From the NCBI GenBank assembly GCA_008680965.1, contig NAKE01000001.1, positions 1,426,001-1,490,000 of the forward strand: a DNA stretch of 64,000 nt. Reading direction: 5' to 3'. This stretch comes from Collinsella aerofaciens. Lineage in GTDB: Bacteria > Actinomycetota > Coriobacteriia > Coriobacteriales > Coriobacteriaceae. Below, in pieces: positions 17,349-24,650 of the stretch. Within the stretch, counting starts at the first letter, position 1, and the number at the start of each line of letters is the position of its first letter. Both the position numbers and the translations under genes were made by a program. The notes under the pieces were generated by a model that was not told where the DNA came from, ran no database searches, and saw only the letters and a list, made by a program, of their open reading frames with translations.

Positions 17349-17501
17349 CTACAACCCGATGAATGCCCTGAGTCCAGGGTGAGAGAGCGCCATCATCGCA
17401 GCCATGATGGCCACGAGGATGACGTCTGCGGCGATCAGGCAGTTCCTCGGCCATTTTCCCAGCTCGACATTCCGATGGTTGAAGGACATCTTCCAGATGA
17501 A
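17349..17501 (-). pseudogene. 3' part of a 74-residue two-span membrane protein (gene C), interrupted by IS256
   Basis: Reading in frame from the 8-bp duplication: IWKMSFNHRNVELGKWPRN, then a hydrophobic span (LIAADVILVAIMAAMMAL) and the stop. With 18864-18943 it restores a 74-residue protein with two membrane segments. It was the third gene of the PanA operon. Confidence 0.75.
17494..17501. repeat. IS256 target-site duplication, left copy
   Basis: CAGATGAA, 8 bp, directly before the left inverted repeat. The identical copy is at 18864-18871. Confidence 0.85.
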
Positions 17502-17547
17502 GGTGACGCATAATTTCTTTCGCAAATTGACAACCGCATAGCGGAAC

Positions 17548-17618
17548 ACGGCCCGCGCCCCGTCATATGATTTCTAGCGACTAAACAACAAATCACCGAC
17601 GAAGGGGGCACGGGCCGT
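17548..17618 (+). promoter_or_regulatory. Hairpin covering the IS256 transposase ribosome-binding site and start
   Basis: ACGGCCCGCGCCCC (17548-17561) pairs with GGGGGCACGGGCCGT (17604-17618). The second arm holds the GAAGGGGG Shine-Dalgarno and the GTG start itself. The architecture parallels the unrelated-sequence hairpin of the other IS256 at 4435-4488. Confidence 0.6.
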
Positions 17619-18807
17619 GTCTGCGAACATCGTATCAGTCGACGAGGAGTCGCTGCGCAACGACATAAAGAATCTGGTGAGGAGGACCGTCGAAGAGACG
17701 CTCAACGCTCTGCTCGACGAGGAGGCGTCCGAGCTCGTCGGGGCCGAGCGCTACGAGAGGACGGCGGGCCGGGAGGCCTACCGCAGTGGCCACTACACGA
17801 GGAGGCTCGTCACAGGCGCCGGCGAGGTCGAGCTCAGCGTGCCGAAACTCCGTGGGGCGACCTTCCAGACGGCCGTCATCGAGCGCTACCGCAGGCGGGA
17901 GACCTCGGTCGAGGAGGCCATCGTCGAGATGTACCTGGCGGGCGTCTCCACCAGGAGGATCGAGGACGTCTCCGAGCTCCTGTGGGGAGCGCCGGTGTCC
18001 TCCGGCACCGTCTCCAACCTCAACGAGAGGGCCTTCGCGTCCATCGAGGCCTGGCGGCAGAGGCCTCTCGACGGCGGCTACCCCTACGTCTTCGTCGACG
18101 GCATCTATCTCAAGCGCAGCTGGGGAGGGTCCTACGAGAACGTGGCCGTGCTGGTCGCCATCGGCGTCAACTCCGCCGGCGACCGGGAGGTCATTGGCTG
18201 CTCCGAGGGGTACACCGAGTCCGCTGAGTCCTGGCGCGAGTTTTTCTCCTGGCTCAAGGCGCGCGGGCTCTCCGGCGTGCGGCTCGTCACCGGCGACAAG
18301 TGCGCGGGGATGCTCGGTGCGCTCGAGGAGGTGTTCCCCGGGGCCCGCTACCAGCGCTGCACGGTGCATTTCTACCGCAACGTGCTGGGAAAGGTTCCCG
18401 TGACCAGGCGGAAGGCCGTGGCGCGCATGCTGAAGGCGATCCACGCGCAGGAATCGCGCGAGGCATGCGGCAGGAAGGCCGGGGAGGTGGCGGACGAGTT
18501 GGAGTCGATGCGGCTCGGGGCGGCCGCGAGGACGGTGCGCGACGGGTTCGCCGAGACGCTTGCCTACACGGAATTCCCGCCGGAGCACTGGCGCCGGATC
18601 AGGACGAACAACGGGATCGAGCGCATCAACCGCGAGATCAGGAGGAGGACGAGGGTCGTCGGGACCTTCCCGGACGGCAACTCGGCCCTCATGCTGGTGA
18701 CGGCGAGGCTGAAGTACATAGTAGAGCACGAGTGGGGCAAGAGGAGGTACTTGGATATGTCGAAGCTGGAGGAGATGGACGAGCTGAGGGGAAAGGCGGA
18801 GGGCTAG
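17617..18807 (+). CDS. IS256-family (mutator type) transposase
   Basis: A full-length 396-residue transposase. The catalytic Asp residues are in FVDGIYL (about 161) and VTGDKC (about 227), and the Glu in RTNNGIERINREIRRRTRVV (about 335). CTVHFYRN carries the conserved Cys and His. The GTG start follows GAAGGGGG. All key residues are present, so it is probably active. Confidence 0.95.
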   Translation: MSANIVSVDEESLRNDIKNLVRRTVEETLNALLDEEASELVGAERYERTAGREAYRSGHYTRRLVTGAGEVELSVPKLRGATFQTAVIERYRRRETSVEEAIVEMYLAGVSTRRIEDVSELLWGAPVSSGTVSNLNERAFASIEAWRQRPLDGGYPYVFVDGIYLKRSWGGSYENVAVLVAIGVNSAGDREVIGCSEGYTESAESWREFFSWLKARGLSGVRLVTGDKCAGMLGALEEVFPGARYQRCTVHFYRNVLGKVPVTRRKAVARMLKAIHAQESREACGRKAGEVADELESMRLGAAARTVRDGFAETLAYTEFPPEHWRRIRTNNGIERINREIRRRTRVVGTFPDGNSALMLVTARLKYIVEHEWGKRRYLDMSKLEEMDELRGKAEG

Positions 18808-18863
18808 AACAGGACGGGGCCGAGGACGGCTAAATCAATTTGCGAAAGAATCTTGACGGTACC

Positions 18864-18943
18864 CAGATGAACACGAGGAGGATGCACACTGTGTTGATGA
18901 GGACGAATCCGACCAGCGCGGTCAGGAACACGAGGGCCTTCAT
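18864..18943 (-). pseudogene. 5' part of two-span membrane protein gene C
   Basis: The ATG overlaps the stop of the upstream gene (ATGA), so the gene was translationally coupled. It encodes KGLVFLTALVGFVLINTVCI and LLVFIW, one membrane segment, before the IS256. The broken frame now runs into the IS inverted repeat and stops at 18830, giving a 37-residue single-span product. Confidence 0.75.
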
Positions 18944-19662
18944 GCCGCTGTCGATGCCGACGCGGCCATCGCAGACGTGGAGAAGCCGACGCCGCCGTTG
19001 AACGCGAGTACGACCGCGGCGAAGACGCCGAGAATCGCGATGTACTCCATCCTCGTCTTGTCGAGGCGCTCGTCGAACTCCCTTTCCAGCTCCGCGCGTT
19101 TCTGGTCCGCCACGTCCCTTTCCGCTTTCACTTCGGCGATTGCCGCTTTGAATGCGCGCATGGCCTGCTGCTGTTCGATATCGTGGCTCAGCCTCGTCTT
19201 TTCCAGGTCGATGTGGTCGGCGAGTTTGAGGACACTTTTTGCCTGGTTACAAAGTCCCTGCTTCGTCAGGTGCCCATGGATAATGCGAATGTTCTCGGCG
19301 AGGCAATTGACCGAATAGGGGACCCCTTCGTCCAGGTCCCCAGAGGAATGCCCGAGTGCGTTGAACACCAGGTCGCAGATGTCGGCATATCTATGGCGAT
19401 AGGGCTCGCTCCCCCCATATAGCTTTGCGAAGAAGTTCGAGGCTCGGCGGATGTCCTCTTGAGAGAGCACCGCGGCATCATCCGTGCTGGCGAGGGATTC
19501 GAGCATGTCGCGCAGAGCCTTGCGTTTCTCTACGTCGTCGCTGCCTGCGTTTATTGGGGGAACTTTCAGGGGCGGCTTCGAAAGAGTCCCAATTTTGCTG
19601 GTGAGCAGAGAGAGGACCCTTCCGAAGTTTTCGGCCGCCTTTGCATAGTCTTGCTCGGTCAC
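18940..19662 (-). CDS. Candidate PanT-type toxin: coiled-coil protein with C-terminal membrane anchor
   Basis: A 240-residue protein of unknown family that follows the Panacea antitoxin with overlapping stop and start (GTGA). Residues about 150-205 form a charged coiled coil (AIAEVKAERDVADQKRAELE). Near residue 213 a hydrophobic segment follows (YIAILGVFAAVVLAFNGGVGF), so it is probably tail-anchored. Panacea antitoxins neutralise very diverse toxins encoded next to them, including membrane-acting ones; the toxin assignment is by that guilt-by-association. The next gene, gene C, overlaps by ATGA and is broken by an IS256. Confidence 0.6.
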   Translation of the reverse strand: MTEQDYAKAAENFGRVLSLLTSKIGTLSKPPLKVPPINAGSDDVEKRKALRDMLESLASTDDAAVLSQEDIRRASNFFAKLYGGSEPYRHRYADICDLVFNALGHSSGDLDEGVPYSVNCLAENIRIIHGHLTKQGLCNQAKSVLKLADHIDLEKTRLSHDIEQQQAMRAFKAAIAEVKAERDVADQKRAELEREFDERLDKTRMEYIAILGVFAAVVLAFNGGVGFSTSAMAASASTAA

Positions 19663-20117
19663 TCAGAGACCTCGCTAGCGCACTGCATGATCAGCTCATT
19701 TGGGATGATTCCTTTGTGTAGGCGCTTCTGATTGAAGATGATGTCCCACGGGGACCCCTCGGCGTGTGAGATCCTGACGAGCTCCCATGGGGATTTCTCG
19801 GCGAGCGTGTCCACCCCCGCATCCAGGAACGGGCGGATGGAATCATTTATCTCGGTGTCGAACTCGCGTTTTATCGGGAAGCCGCCGCAGTCAGAGAACT
19901 CAACGTAGACATCTCTGATGACAGGGCCGTAGGGCCATGCCTCAAACTGGTCGGCGAATAGCAGCTCACCGGTCTCGCTCGCGTATATGACTTGCAGGAA
20001 GTAGAGGATCTTCTGGAGCTGAAGATTGCTGATGGGCGTGCCGTGGCGATATCGCCTGTTGACAGCATACTCGGCGATTTCCATCGCGCTGTACACTGTC
20101 CCAATTTGGACTTTCAT
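19659..20117 (-). CDS. Panacea-domain antitoxin (PanA / SocA-like, DUF4065)
   Basis: A 152-residue Panacea domain protein. The hallmarks are LQLQKILYFLQVIYASETG near residue 33 and DQFEAWPYGPVIRDVYVEF near 56. In established work PanA proteins act as hyperpromiscuous antitoxins of two-gene toxin-antitoxin operons and in SocAB target the toxin for proteolysis. AGGAGG sits six bases before the ATG. It is the first gene of a three-gene overlapping operon reading left. Confidence 0.88.
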   Translation of the reverse strand: MKVQIGTVYSAMEIAEYAVNRRYRHGTPISNLQLQKILYFLQVIYASETGELLFADQFEAWPYGPVIRDVYVEFSDCGGFPIKREFDTEINDSIRPFLDAGVDTLAEKSPWELVRISHAEGSPWDIIFNQKRLHKGIIPNELIMQCASEVSE

Positions 20118-20167
20118 CTGTTTCCTCCTTTTTCAAATCATACCAGTGATTTACTTCCTATCTGCGC

Positions 20168-20365
20168 TTATCGTGATAAAAGCATCTCAGCTCGTCCGGA
20201 CAATAAACGGACGGCCCCTCCAGCGGTGACTTCTGTCTCGGACGCGCCACTAGTCTTCAACGGCCTCAGCACCAGGACGACCGACACGAGCGGCAGGAAC
20301 GCCGCAAGTGCAAGCGTCGTGACCGCAATGCCCAACGCCCATTTCGCGTCTTCCCCTTCACTCCA
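20168..20365 (-). pseudogene. Fragment of a small membrane protein
   Basis: A minus-strand frame of about 65 codons contains LGIAVTTLALAAFLPLVSVV, a clear membrane span, and ends MLLSR. A good GGAGG site upstream feeds a GTG in another frame (MKGKTRNGRWAL..), suggesting a frameshifted short gene. It could also be a truncated end cut by the IS256 remnant. Confidence 0.3.
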
Positions 20366-20669
20366 CCTCCTTCCGCTCGAACCTGCAGGAGCGCGCCAAC
20401 CGCGGGCTCAAGCGCCGCAGCCGCGCGGTGCAGGCGTTCCTTGGCGGGGGAAGTCGCCCATCGGGATGATAGGCGCCGTGTACGCCGAGACGAACGAGGA
20501 ATGGGCCGGCCGCCGCCGGTCCGTCGACGACTCCATCGGCAGGGCCGAAGAGGGCGCCAAGGCCAACGCGCCCGAGCCCGCCTGCGAGGGCACCGCCGCG
20601 GAGCACGCGGTCGGAATCATCGCGCTCGGCGTGGCCGAAAACCCGATTCTCGGCAAGAAGGCGGCTTGA
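20362..20669 (+). pseudogene. C-terminal remnant of an IS256-family transposase
   Basis: SNLQERANRGLKRRSRAVQA matches the Glu-containing end of the IS256 transposase at 4495-5775. After a frameshift near 20450 the match continues as IGAVYAETNEEWAGRR. The rest of the gene and the element ends are gone. Confidence 0.7.
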
Positions 20670-20700
20670 CATTGATCAGAATGACGGCATTCCAGGTGAA

Positions 20701-20742
20701 TCTCGGTTTCTCGGGCAGCCTGCAGCCACCCTCGAGAACCGA
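20701..20742. repeat. Inverted repeat with a 17-base loop
   Basis: CTCGGTTTCTCG pairs with CGAGAACCGAG with a one-base bulge. Its role is unknown; it precedes the 439-bp repeat. Confidence 0.3.
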
Positions 20743-20771
20743 GCTCTACGCCAACTCTGCCGCCCGCAGTG

Positions 20772-20859
20772 ATCTGCAGGGCTCGCAATAAGCTTGGCGA
20801 CCGCCGCCGTTTTTGTCGCGGCTGGACTTTATGCCAGGCAAAAGAAAAGCCGCCGTTAA
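20772..20859 (+). pseudogene. C-terminal tail of a lost surface or membrane protein
   Basis: AISLATAAVFVAAGLYARQ followed by KKSRR and stop, convergent with the rhamnose operon. An in-frame stop lies four codons upstream, so the body of the protein is gone in this copy also. Confidence 0.45.
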
Positions 20860-20872
20860 GAAACGCGGCTTT
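20842..20872 (-). terminator. Terminator of the polysaccharide operon
   Basis: AAAGCCGC and GCGGCTTT pair over an 11-base loop, and on the minus strand the stem runs into TTTTCTTTT. It lies 24 bases past the rfbCD stop. Confidence 0.75.
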
Positions 20873-20895
20873 GACTCTCGCATATTTAAGAGCGA

Positions 20896-22350
20896 CTAGA
20901 GTGTCTTGAGGTACTCCCCCAGCTCCTCCTCCCAGTCGGGCATGCGGAAGCCGACCGACTCGAGCCTGGACAGGTCGAGCGCGGAGTGGACCGGGCGCGG
21001 GGCGATGGGGCCGGCGGCATTTGCGTAGTAGTTGGTGGTGCTGACGGGGACCACCTTGTCCCCGTTGCCGTTGGCGGCCTCGAAGACGGCGCGGGCGATG
21101 TCGGCCCAGGACTTGACGGCGCCGGAGCCGGTGCAGCCGTAGGTGCCGTAGGGGGCCTTCGCGTCCAGCACGTGGAAGATGGCCGCTGCCATGTCGCGCG
21201 TGAAGGTCAGGCGGCCCAGCTGGTCGTCGACCACGGTGACCTGCTCGAGCCCGTCCTCGGGGTCGGCGACTCGGTCGGACAGCGCCTTCATCGTCTTGAC
21301 GAAGTTGTGCCCCTCGCCGATGACCCAGGAGCTGCGCATGATGTAGTGGCGCGGGCAGCCGGCCACGGCGATGTCGCCGGCTGCCTTGGTCTGGCCGTAG
21401 ACGGACAGCGGGCTGAGCGGCTCGTCCTCGGTGTGGACCTCGGCGGCGCCGTCGAAGACGTAGTCGGAGGACACGTGGACCAGGGTGATGCCGTGCCCGG
21501 CGCAGGTGCGGGCGAGAAGCGCCGGGCCGGTTGCGTTGGCCTTCCAGGCGGTCGCGCGGCCCTCGGGGGTCTCCGCTTTATCCACGGCAGTGTAGGCGCC
21601 GCAGTTGATCACGGTGCCGTAGAGCGACCAGTCGTACTGTGCGTAGGCGTCCGGGTCGGACATGTCGAAGGTGTCGATGTCGCAGAAGTCGAAGTCCTTC
21701 GCCACGCCGCGCTCCTCGGCCAGCGCGCGGACCGCGCGGCCCAGCTGGCCGTTGCAGCCGGTGACGAGCGTCCTCTTGGGCGCCATGGGGACGACGTCCT
21801 TCAGCATCGGGTGGTTGAGGTCGGCCTCGGAGACGGTGGCCCGGTCGAGCGGGATCGGCCACTCGATGGCGAGCTCGGGGTCGGCGAGGTTCACGAAGGT
21901 GTAGGTCTTCTTCAGCTCGAGGGACCAGTGGGCGTCCACCAGGTAGGTGTAGGCGGTGCCGTCCTCCAGCGCCTGGAAGGAGTTGCCCACGCCGCGCGGG
22001 ACGTAGATGGCCCTGGACGGGTCGAGCGTGCAGGTGAACACCTTCCCGTAGGTGGCGCTGCCCTCGCGCAGGTCCACCCAGGCACCGAAGACCGAGCCGC
22101 GGGCCACGGAGATGAACTTGTCCCAGGGCTCGGCGTGGATGCCGCGGGTGACGCCGCGGCTGTCGTTGTAGGAGACGTTGTTCTGGACGATGCGGAAGTC
22201 GGGGATGCCCAGCGCGCACATCTTGGCGCGCTGCCAGTTCTCCTTGAACCAGCCGCGGTTGTCGCCGTGGACGGCCAGGTCGACGACCTTCAGGCCCCCG
22301 ATGCCCGTCTCGGTGACGGAGAGGTCCTTCTCGAATGCGATGTCTGCCAT
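20896..22350 (-). CDS. rfbCD: Bifunctional dTDP-4-dehydrorhamnose 3,5-epimerase / reductase
   Basis: One 484-residue protein joins two steps of dTDP-L-rhamnose synthesis. Residues about 1-190 are the RmlC epimerase (SRGVTRGIHAEPWDKF with its catalytic His, YVPRGVGNSFQAL). Residues about 192-484 are the RmlD reductase, with the TGCNGQLG nucleotide-binding loop, SSDYVFDG and the YGQTK catalytic pair. The ATG at 22350 follows GGGAGA. It is the last gene of the operon, 13 bases after rfbB. The C-terminal third is duplicated at 11236-11550. Confidence 0.93.
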   Translation of the reverse strand: MADIAFEKDLSVTETGIGGLKVVDLAVHGDNRGWFKENWQRAKMCALGIPDFRIVQNNVSYNDSRGVTRGIHAEPWDKFISVARGSVFGAWVDLREGSATYGKVFTCTLDPSRAIYVPRGVGNSFQALEDGTAYTYLVDAHWSLELKKTYTFVNLADPELAIEWPIPLDRATVSEADLNHPMLKDVVPMAPKRTLVTGCNGQLGRAVRALAEERGVAKDFDFCDIDTFDMSDPDAYAQYDWSLYGTVINCGAYTAVDKAETPEGRATAWKANATGPALLARTCAGHGITLVHVSSDYVFDGAAEVHTEDEPLSPLSVYGQTKAAGDIAVAGCPRHYIMRSSWVIGEGHNFVKTMKALSDRVADPEDGLEQVTVVDDQLGRLTFTRDMAAAIFHVLDAKAPYGTYGCTGSGAVKSWADIARAVFEAANGNGDKVVPVSTTNYYANAAGPIAPRPVHSALDLSRLESVGFRMPDWEEELGEYLKTL

Positions 22351-22363
22351 GTCTCTGCTCTCC

Positions 22364-23386
22364 CTACTGCCCCTGCGCGCGGTAGCGGGCCTCGGTGGCC
22401 TCCTTGGCCGGGCGCCACCAGGCCTCGTTGGCGACGTACCAGTCGATGGTGGCCCTGAGGCCCTCGGCGAAGTCGGTGTGCGCCGGCCTCCAGCCCAGCT
22501 CCCGCTGGAGCTTGGAGCTGTCGATGGCGTAGCGGCGGTCGTGGCCGGGGCGGTCGGCGACCCAGTCGAAGTCCTCGGGGTCGCGCCCCATGGCCGCAAG
22601 GATCATGCGCAGCACGGTGATGTTGTCCCTCTCCCCGTCGGCGCCGATGAGGTAGGTCTCCCCCATGCGTCCCCTGGTGAGGATGTCCCAGACGGCCGAG
22701 CTGTGGTCCTCGGTGTGGATCCAGTCGCGGACGTTCTCGCCGCGGCCGTAGAGCTTGGGGCGAACGCCGTCGATGATGTTGGTGATCTGCCTGGGGATGA
22801 ACTTCTCCACGTGCTGGTAGGGGCCGTAGTTGTTGGAGCAGTTGGAGATCGTGGTGCGCAGGCCGTAGGTGCGGGTCCAGGCGCGCACGAGCATGTCGGA
22901 GGACGCCTTGGTGCTCGAGTACGGCGAGCTCGGCCTGTAGGGCGTCTCCTCGGTGAACTTCGCGGGGTCGTCGAGCGCCAGGTCGCCGTAGACCTCGTCG
23001 GTGGAGACGTGGTGGTAGCGGACGCCGTATTTCCTCACGGCCTCCAGCAGGCGGAAGGCGCCCTCCACGTTGGTGCGCAGGAAGGGCTCCGGGTCGGCGA
23101 TGGAGTTGTCGTTGTGGCTCTCGGCGGCGTAGTGCACGATGGCGTCGTGGCCGGGGACCAACTCATCGAGCAGCCCGGCGTCGCAGATGTCGCCGACGAC
23201 GAGCTCCACGCGGTCGGCGGGAAGGCCCGCGATGTTCTCGGGGTTGCCGGCGTAGGTCAGCTTGTCCAGGACGGTGACGTGCACGTCGGGGTGGTTGTTC
23301 ACGACGTGGTGCACGAAGTTGCTGCCGATGAAGCCGCAGCCGCCCGTGACGATGATGTTCCTGGGCTCGAAGAGCTCTTCAGACAT
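22364..23386 (-). CDS. rfbB: dTDP-glucose 4,6-dehydratase
   Basis: RmlB, 340 residues, converts dTDP-glucose to dTDP-4-keto-6-deoxyglucose using bound NAD. The Rossmann loop is TGGCGFIGSN (about residue 14), the active-site Thr-Asp-Glu is in VSTDEVYGD, and the YxxxK pair is YSSTK. The NYGPYQHVEKFIP and RDWIHTEDH blocks are typical. I chose ATG 23386 with GGGAGA eight bases upstream over the ATG five codons earlier. It lies 23 bases after rfbA. Confidence 0.96.
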   Translation of the reverse strand: MSEELFEPRNIIVTGGCGFIGSNFVHHVVNNHPDVHVTVLDKLTYAGNPENIAGLPADRVELVVGDICDAGLLDELVPGHDAIVHYAAESHNDNSIADPEPFLRTNVEGAFRLLEAVRKYGVRYHHVSTDEVYGDLALDDPAKFTEETPYRPSSPYSSTKASSDMLVRAWTRTYGLRTTISNCSNNYGPYQHVEKFIPRQITNIIDGVRPKLYGRGENVRDWIHTEDHSSAVWDILTRGRMGETYLIGADGERDNITVLRMILAAMGRDPEDFDWVADRPGHDRRYAIDSSKLQRELGWRPAHTDFAEGLRATIDWYVANEAWWRPAKEATEARYRAQGQ

Positions 23387-23409
23387 ATCTGTATCTCCCA
23401 TTGAATCGT

Positions 23410-24309
23410 TTAGTACTCGCGCGGGCTGTTGACGATCTCGCCGGCGGCGACCTTCTTCAGGTGCTGGCCGTAGACCGACTTGCCGTAGGCCGCGGCCGCC
23501 TCCTCCAGCCGCGCCGTGTCGATCCAGCCGTTCTCCCAGGCGATCTCCTCGGGCACCGAGACCGGTAGGTCCTGGGAGTGCTCGACGGCGCGGACGAACT
23601 CCGCGGCCTCGTGCAGGCTCTCCATGGTGCCGGTGTCCAGCCACGCGTAGCCGCGGCCCAGGGTGACGACGGACAGCGTCCCCTCCTCCAGGTACATCTG
23701 GTTGAGCGTGGTGATCTCCAGCTCGCCGCGGGCCGAGGGCCTCACCTCGCGCGCCTTGGCGGCCACGTCGCCCGGGTAGAAGTACAGGCCGGTGACGGCG
23801 TAGGAGCTCTTGGGCTCGGCGGGCTTCTCCTCGATGGAGACGGCCCTCCCCTGCGCATCGAACTCCACGACGCCGAAGCGCTCGGGGTCGTCGACGTGGT
23901 AGCCGAAGACCGTGGCCCTCCCCGACTCGGCGTTCTGGACGGCGCGCGTCAGGTGGCGGGACAGGCCGTTGCCGTAGAAGATGTTGTCGCCGAGCACCAG
24001 CGCGCACGGCTCGCCGGCGATGAACTCCTCGCCGATGGTGAAGGCCTGAGCCAGGCCGTCGGGGCTCGGCTGCTCGGCGTAGGACAGGTTCACGCCGTAG
24101 CGCGAGCCGTCCCCGAGCAGGCGCTCGAAGTTGGGCAGGTCGGTCGGCGTGGAGATGACCAGGATGTCCCGGATGCCCGCCAGCATGAGGGTGCTAAGCG
24201 GGTAGTAGATCATGGGCTTGTCGTAGACCGGCAGCAGCTGCTTGGAGGTCACGAGCGTGAGCGGGTACAGGCGTGTTCCGGACCCGCCCGCGAGAATGAT
24301 GCCTTTCAT
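23410..24309 (-). CDS. rfbA: Glucose-1-phosphate thymidylyltransferase
   Basis: RmlA, 299 residues, makes dTDP-glucose from glucose-1-phosphate and dTTP, the first step of dTDP-rhamnose synthesis. The nucleotide-binding signature LAGGSGTRLYPLT is at the N-terminus, followed by SKQLLPVYDKPMIYYPL and LGDNIFYG. Length is normal. It heads the three-gene rhamnose block. Confidence 0.97.
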   Translation of the reverse strand: MKGIILAGGSGTRLYPLTLVTSKQLLPVYDKPMIYYPLSTLMLAGIRDILVISTPTDLPNFERLLGDGSRYGVNLSYAEQPSPDGLAQAFTIGEEFIAGEPCALVLGDNIFYGNGLSRHLTRAVQNAESGRATVFGYHVDDPERFGVVEFDAQGRAVSIEEKPAEPKSSYAVTGLYFYPGDVAAKAREVRPSARGELEITTLNQMYLEEGTLSVVTLGRGYAWLDTGTMESLHEAAEFVRAVEHSQDLPVSVPEEIAWENGWIDTARLEEAAAAYGKSVYGQHLKKVAAGEIVNSPREY

Positions 24310-24650
24310 TTAATCTGTCCTCTACAATCGAAATGCGCTTTAGATCGAGTGATAAATAAGACTTGGGTATCCTATTTTGCTAAACCCCCTCATTCTTAAC
24401 GAAATAGGCAAGGTAATGACTGCGGAATATGGCTACCTGAATTGCCCCTTCCATTTTTCAATGCTCGACCAAGGGAGATTGATTCCGGTTATTTCAGGTT
24501 GGTTAATCCAATCAGCCATTTTGAGTAAAAAGTCATCTTCTCGTTCGAAAACAGGAAGTCCGGTATCTTCACCGATGATCGCGTGCCAAATGTTGGTAAT
24601 GGACTCACTTTGCTTCAACGCTATGAAAAGCGCCAGTATCGAAAATCAAT
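24310..24650. other. Gap between acyltransferase and rfbA
   Basis: The 340 bases are lower in GC than their neighbours. They hold a 61-codon minus-strand frame (24433-24618, TTG start) whose product IGEDTGLPVFEREDDFLLKM looks like the tail of a lost enzyme. No terminator is seen, so the operon probably reads through. Confidence 0.4.

Larger units (their letters stand above)
17502..18863 (+). mobile_element. Intact IS256-family element with 8-bp target duplication
   Basis: The 1362-bp element begins GGTGACGCATAATTTCTTTC and ends with a 29-bp inverted repeat matching at 22 positions; the inner TTCTTTCGCAAATTGA is perfect. CAGATGAA flanks both sides. Excising the element and one duplication rejoins gene C in frame, confirming the boundaries. 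It is the likely autonomous relative of the miniature element at 3136-3268. Confidence 0.9.
20772..21211. repeat. 440-bp direct repeat, copy B (native location)
   Basis: This is the partner of 11112-11550, here continuous with the intact rhamnose gene, so it is the original copy. Confidence 0.85.

Noticed and set aside
11112..21211. Composite transposon bounded by the 439-bp repeats
   Set aside because: The repeats are host operon sequence, not IS elements, and carry no transposase; recombination is the simpler explanation.
20986..22458. 490-codon plus-strand frame opposite rfbCD
   Set aside because: It is low-complexity Gly/Val/Ala/His sequence mirroring a well-supported gene on the other strand.
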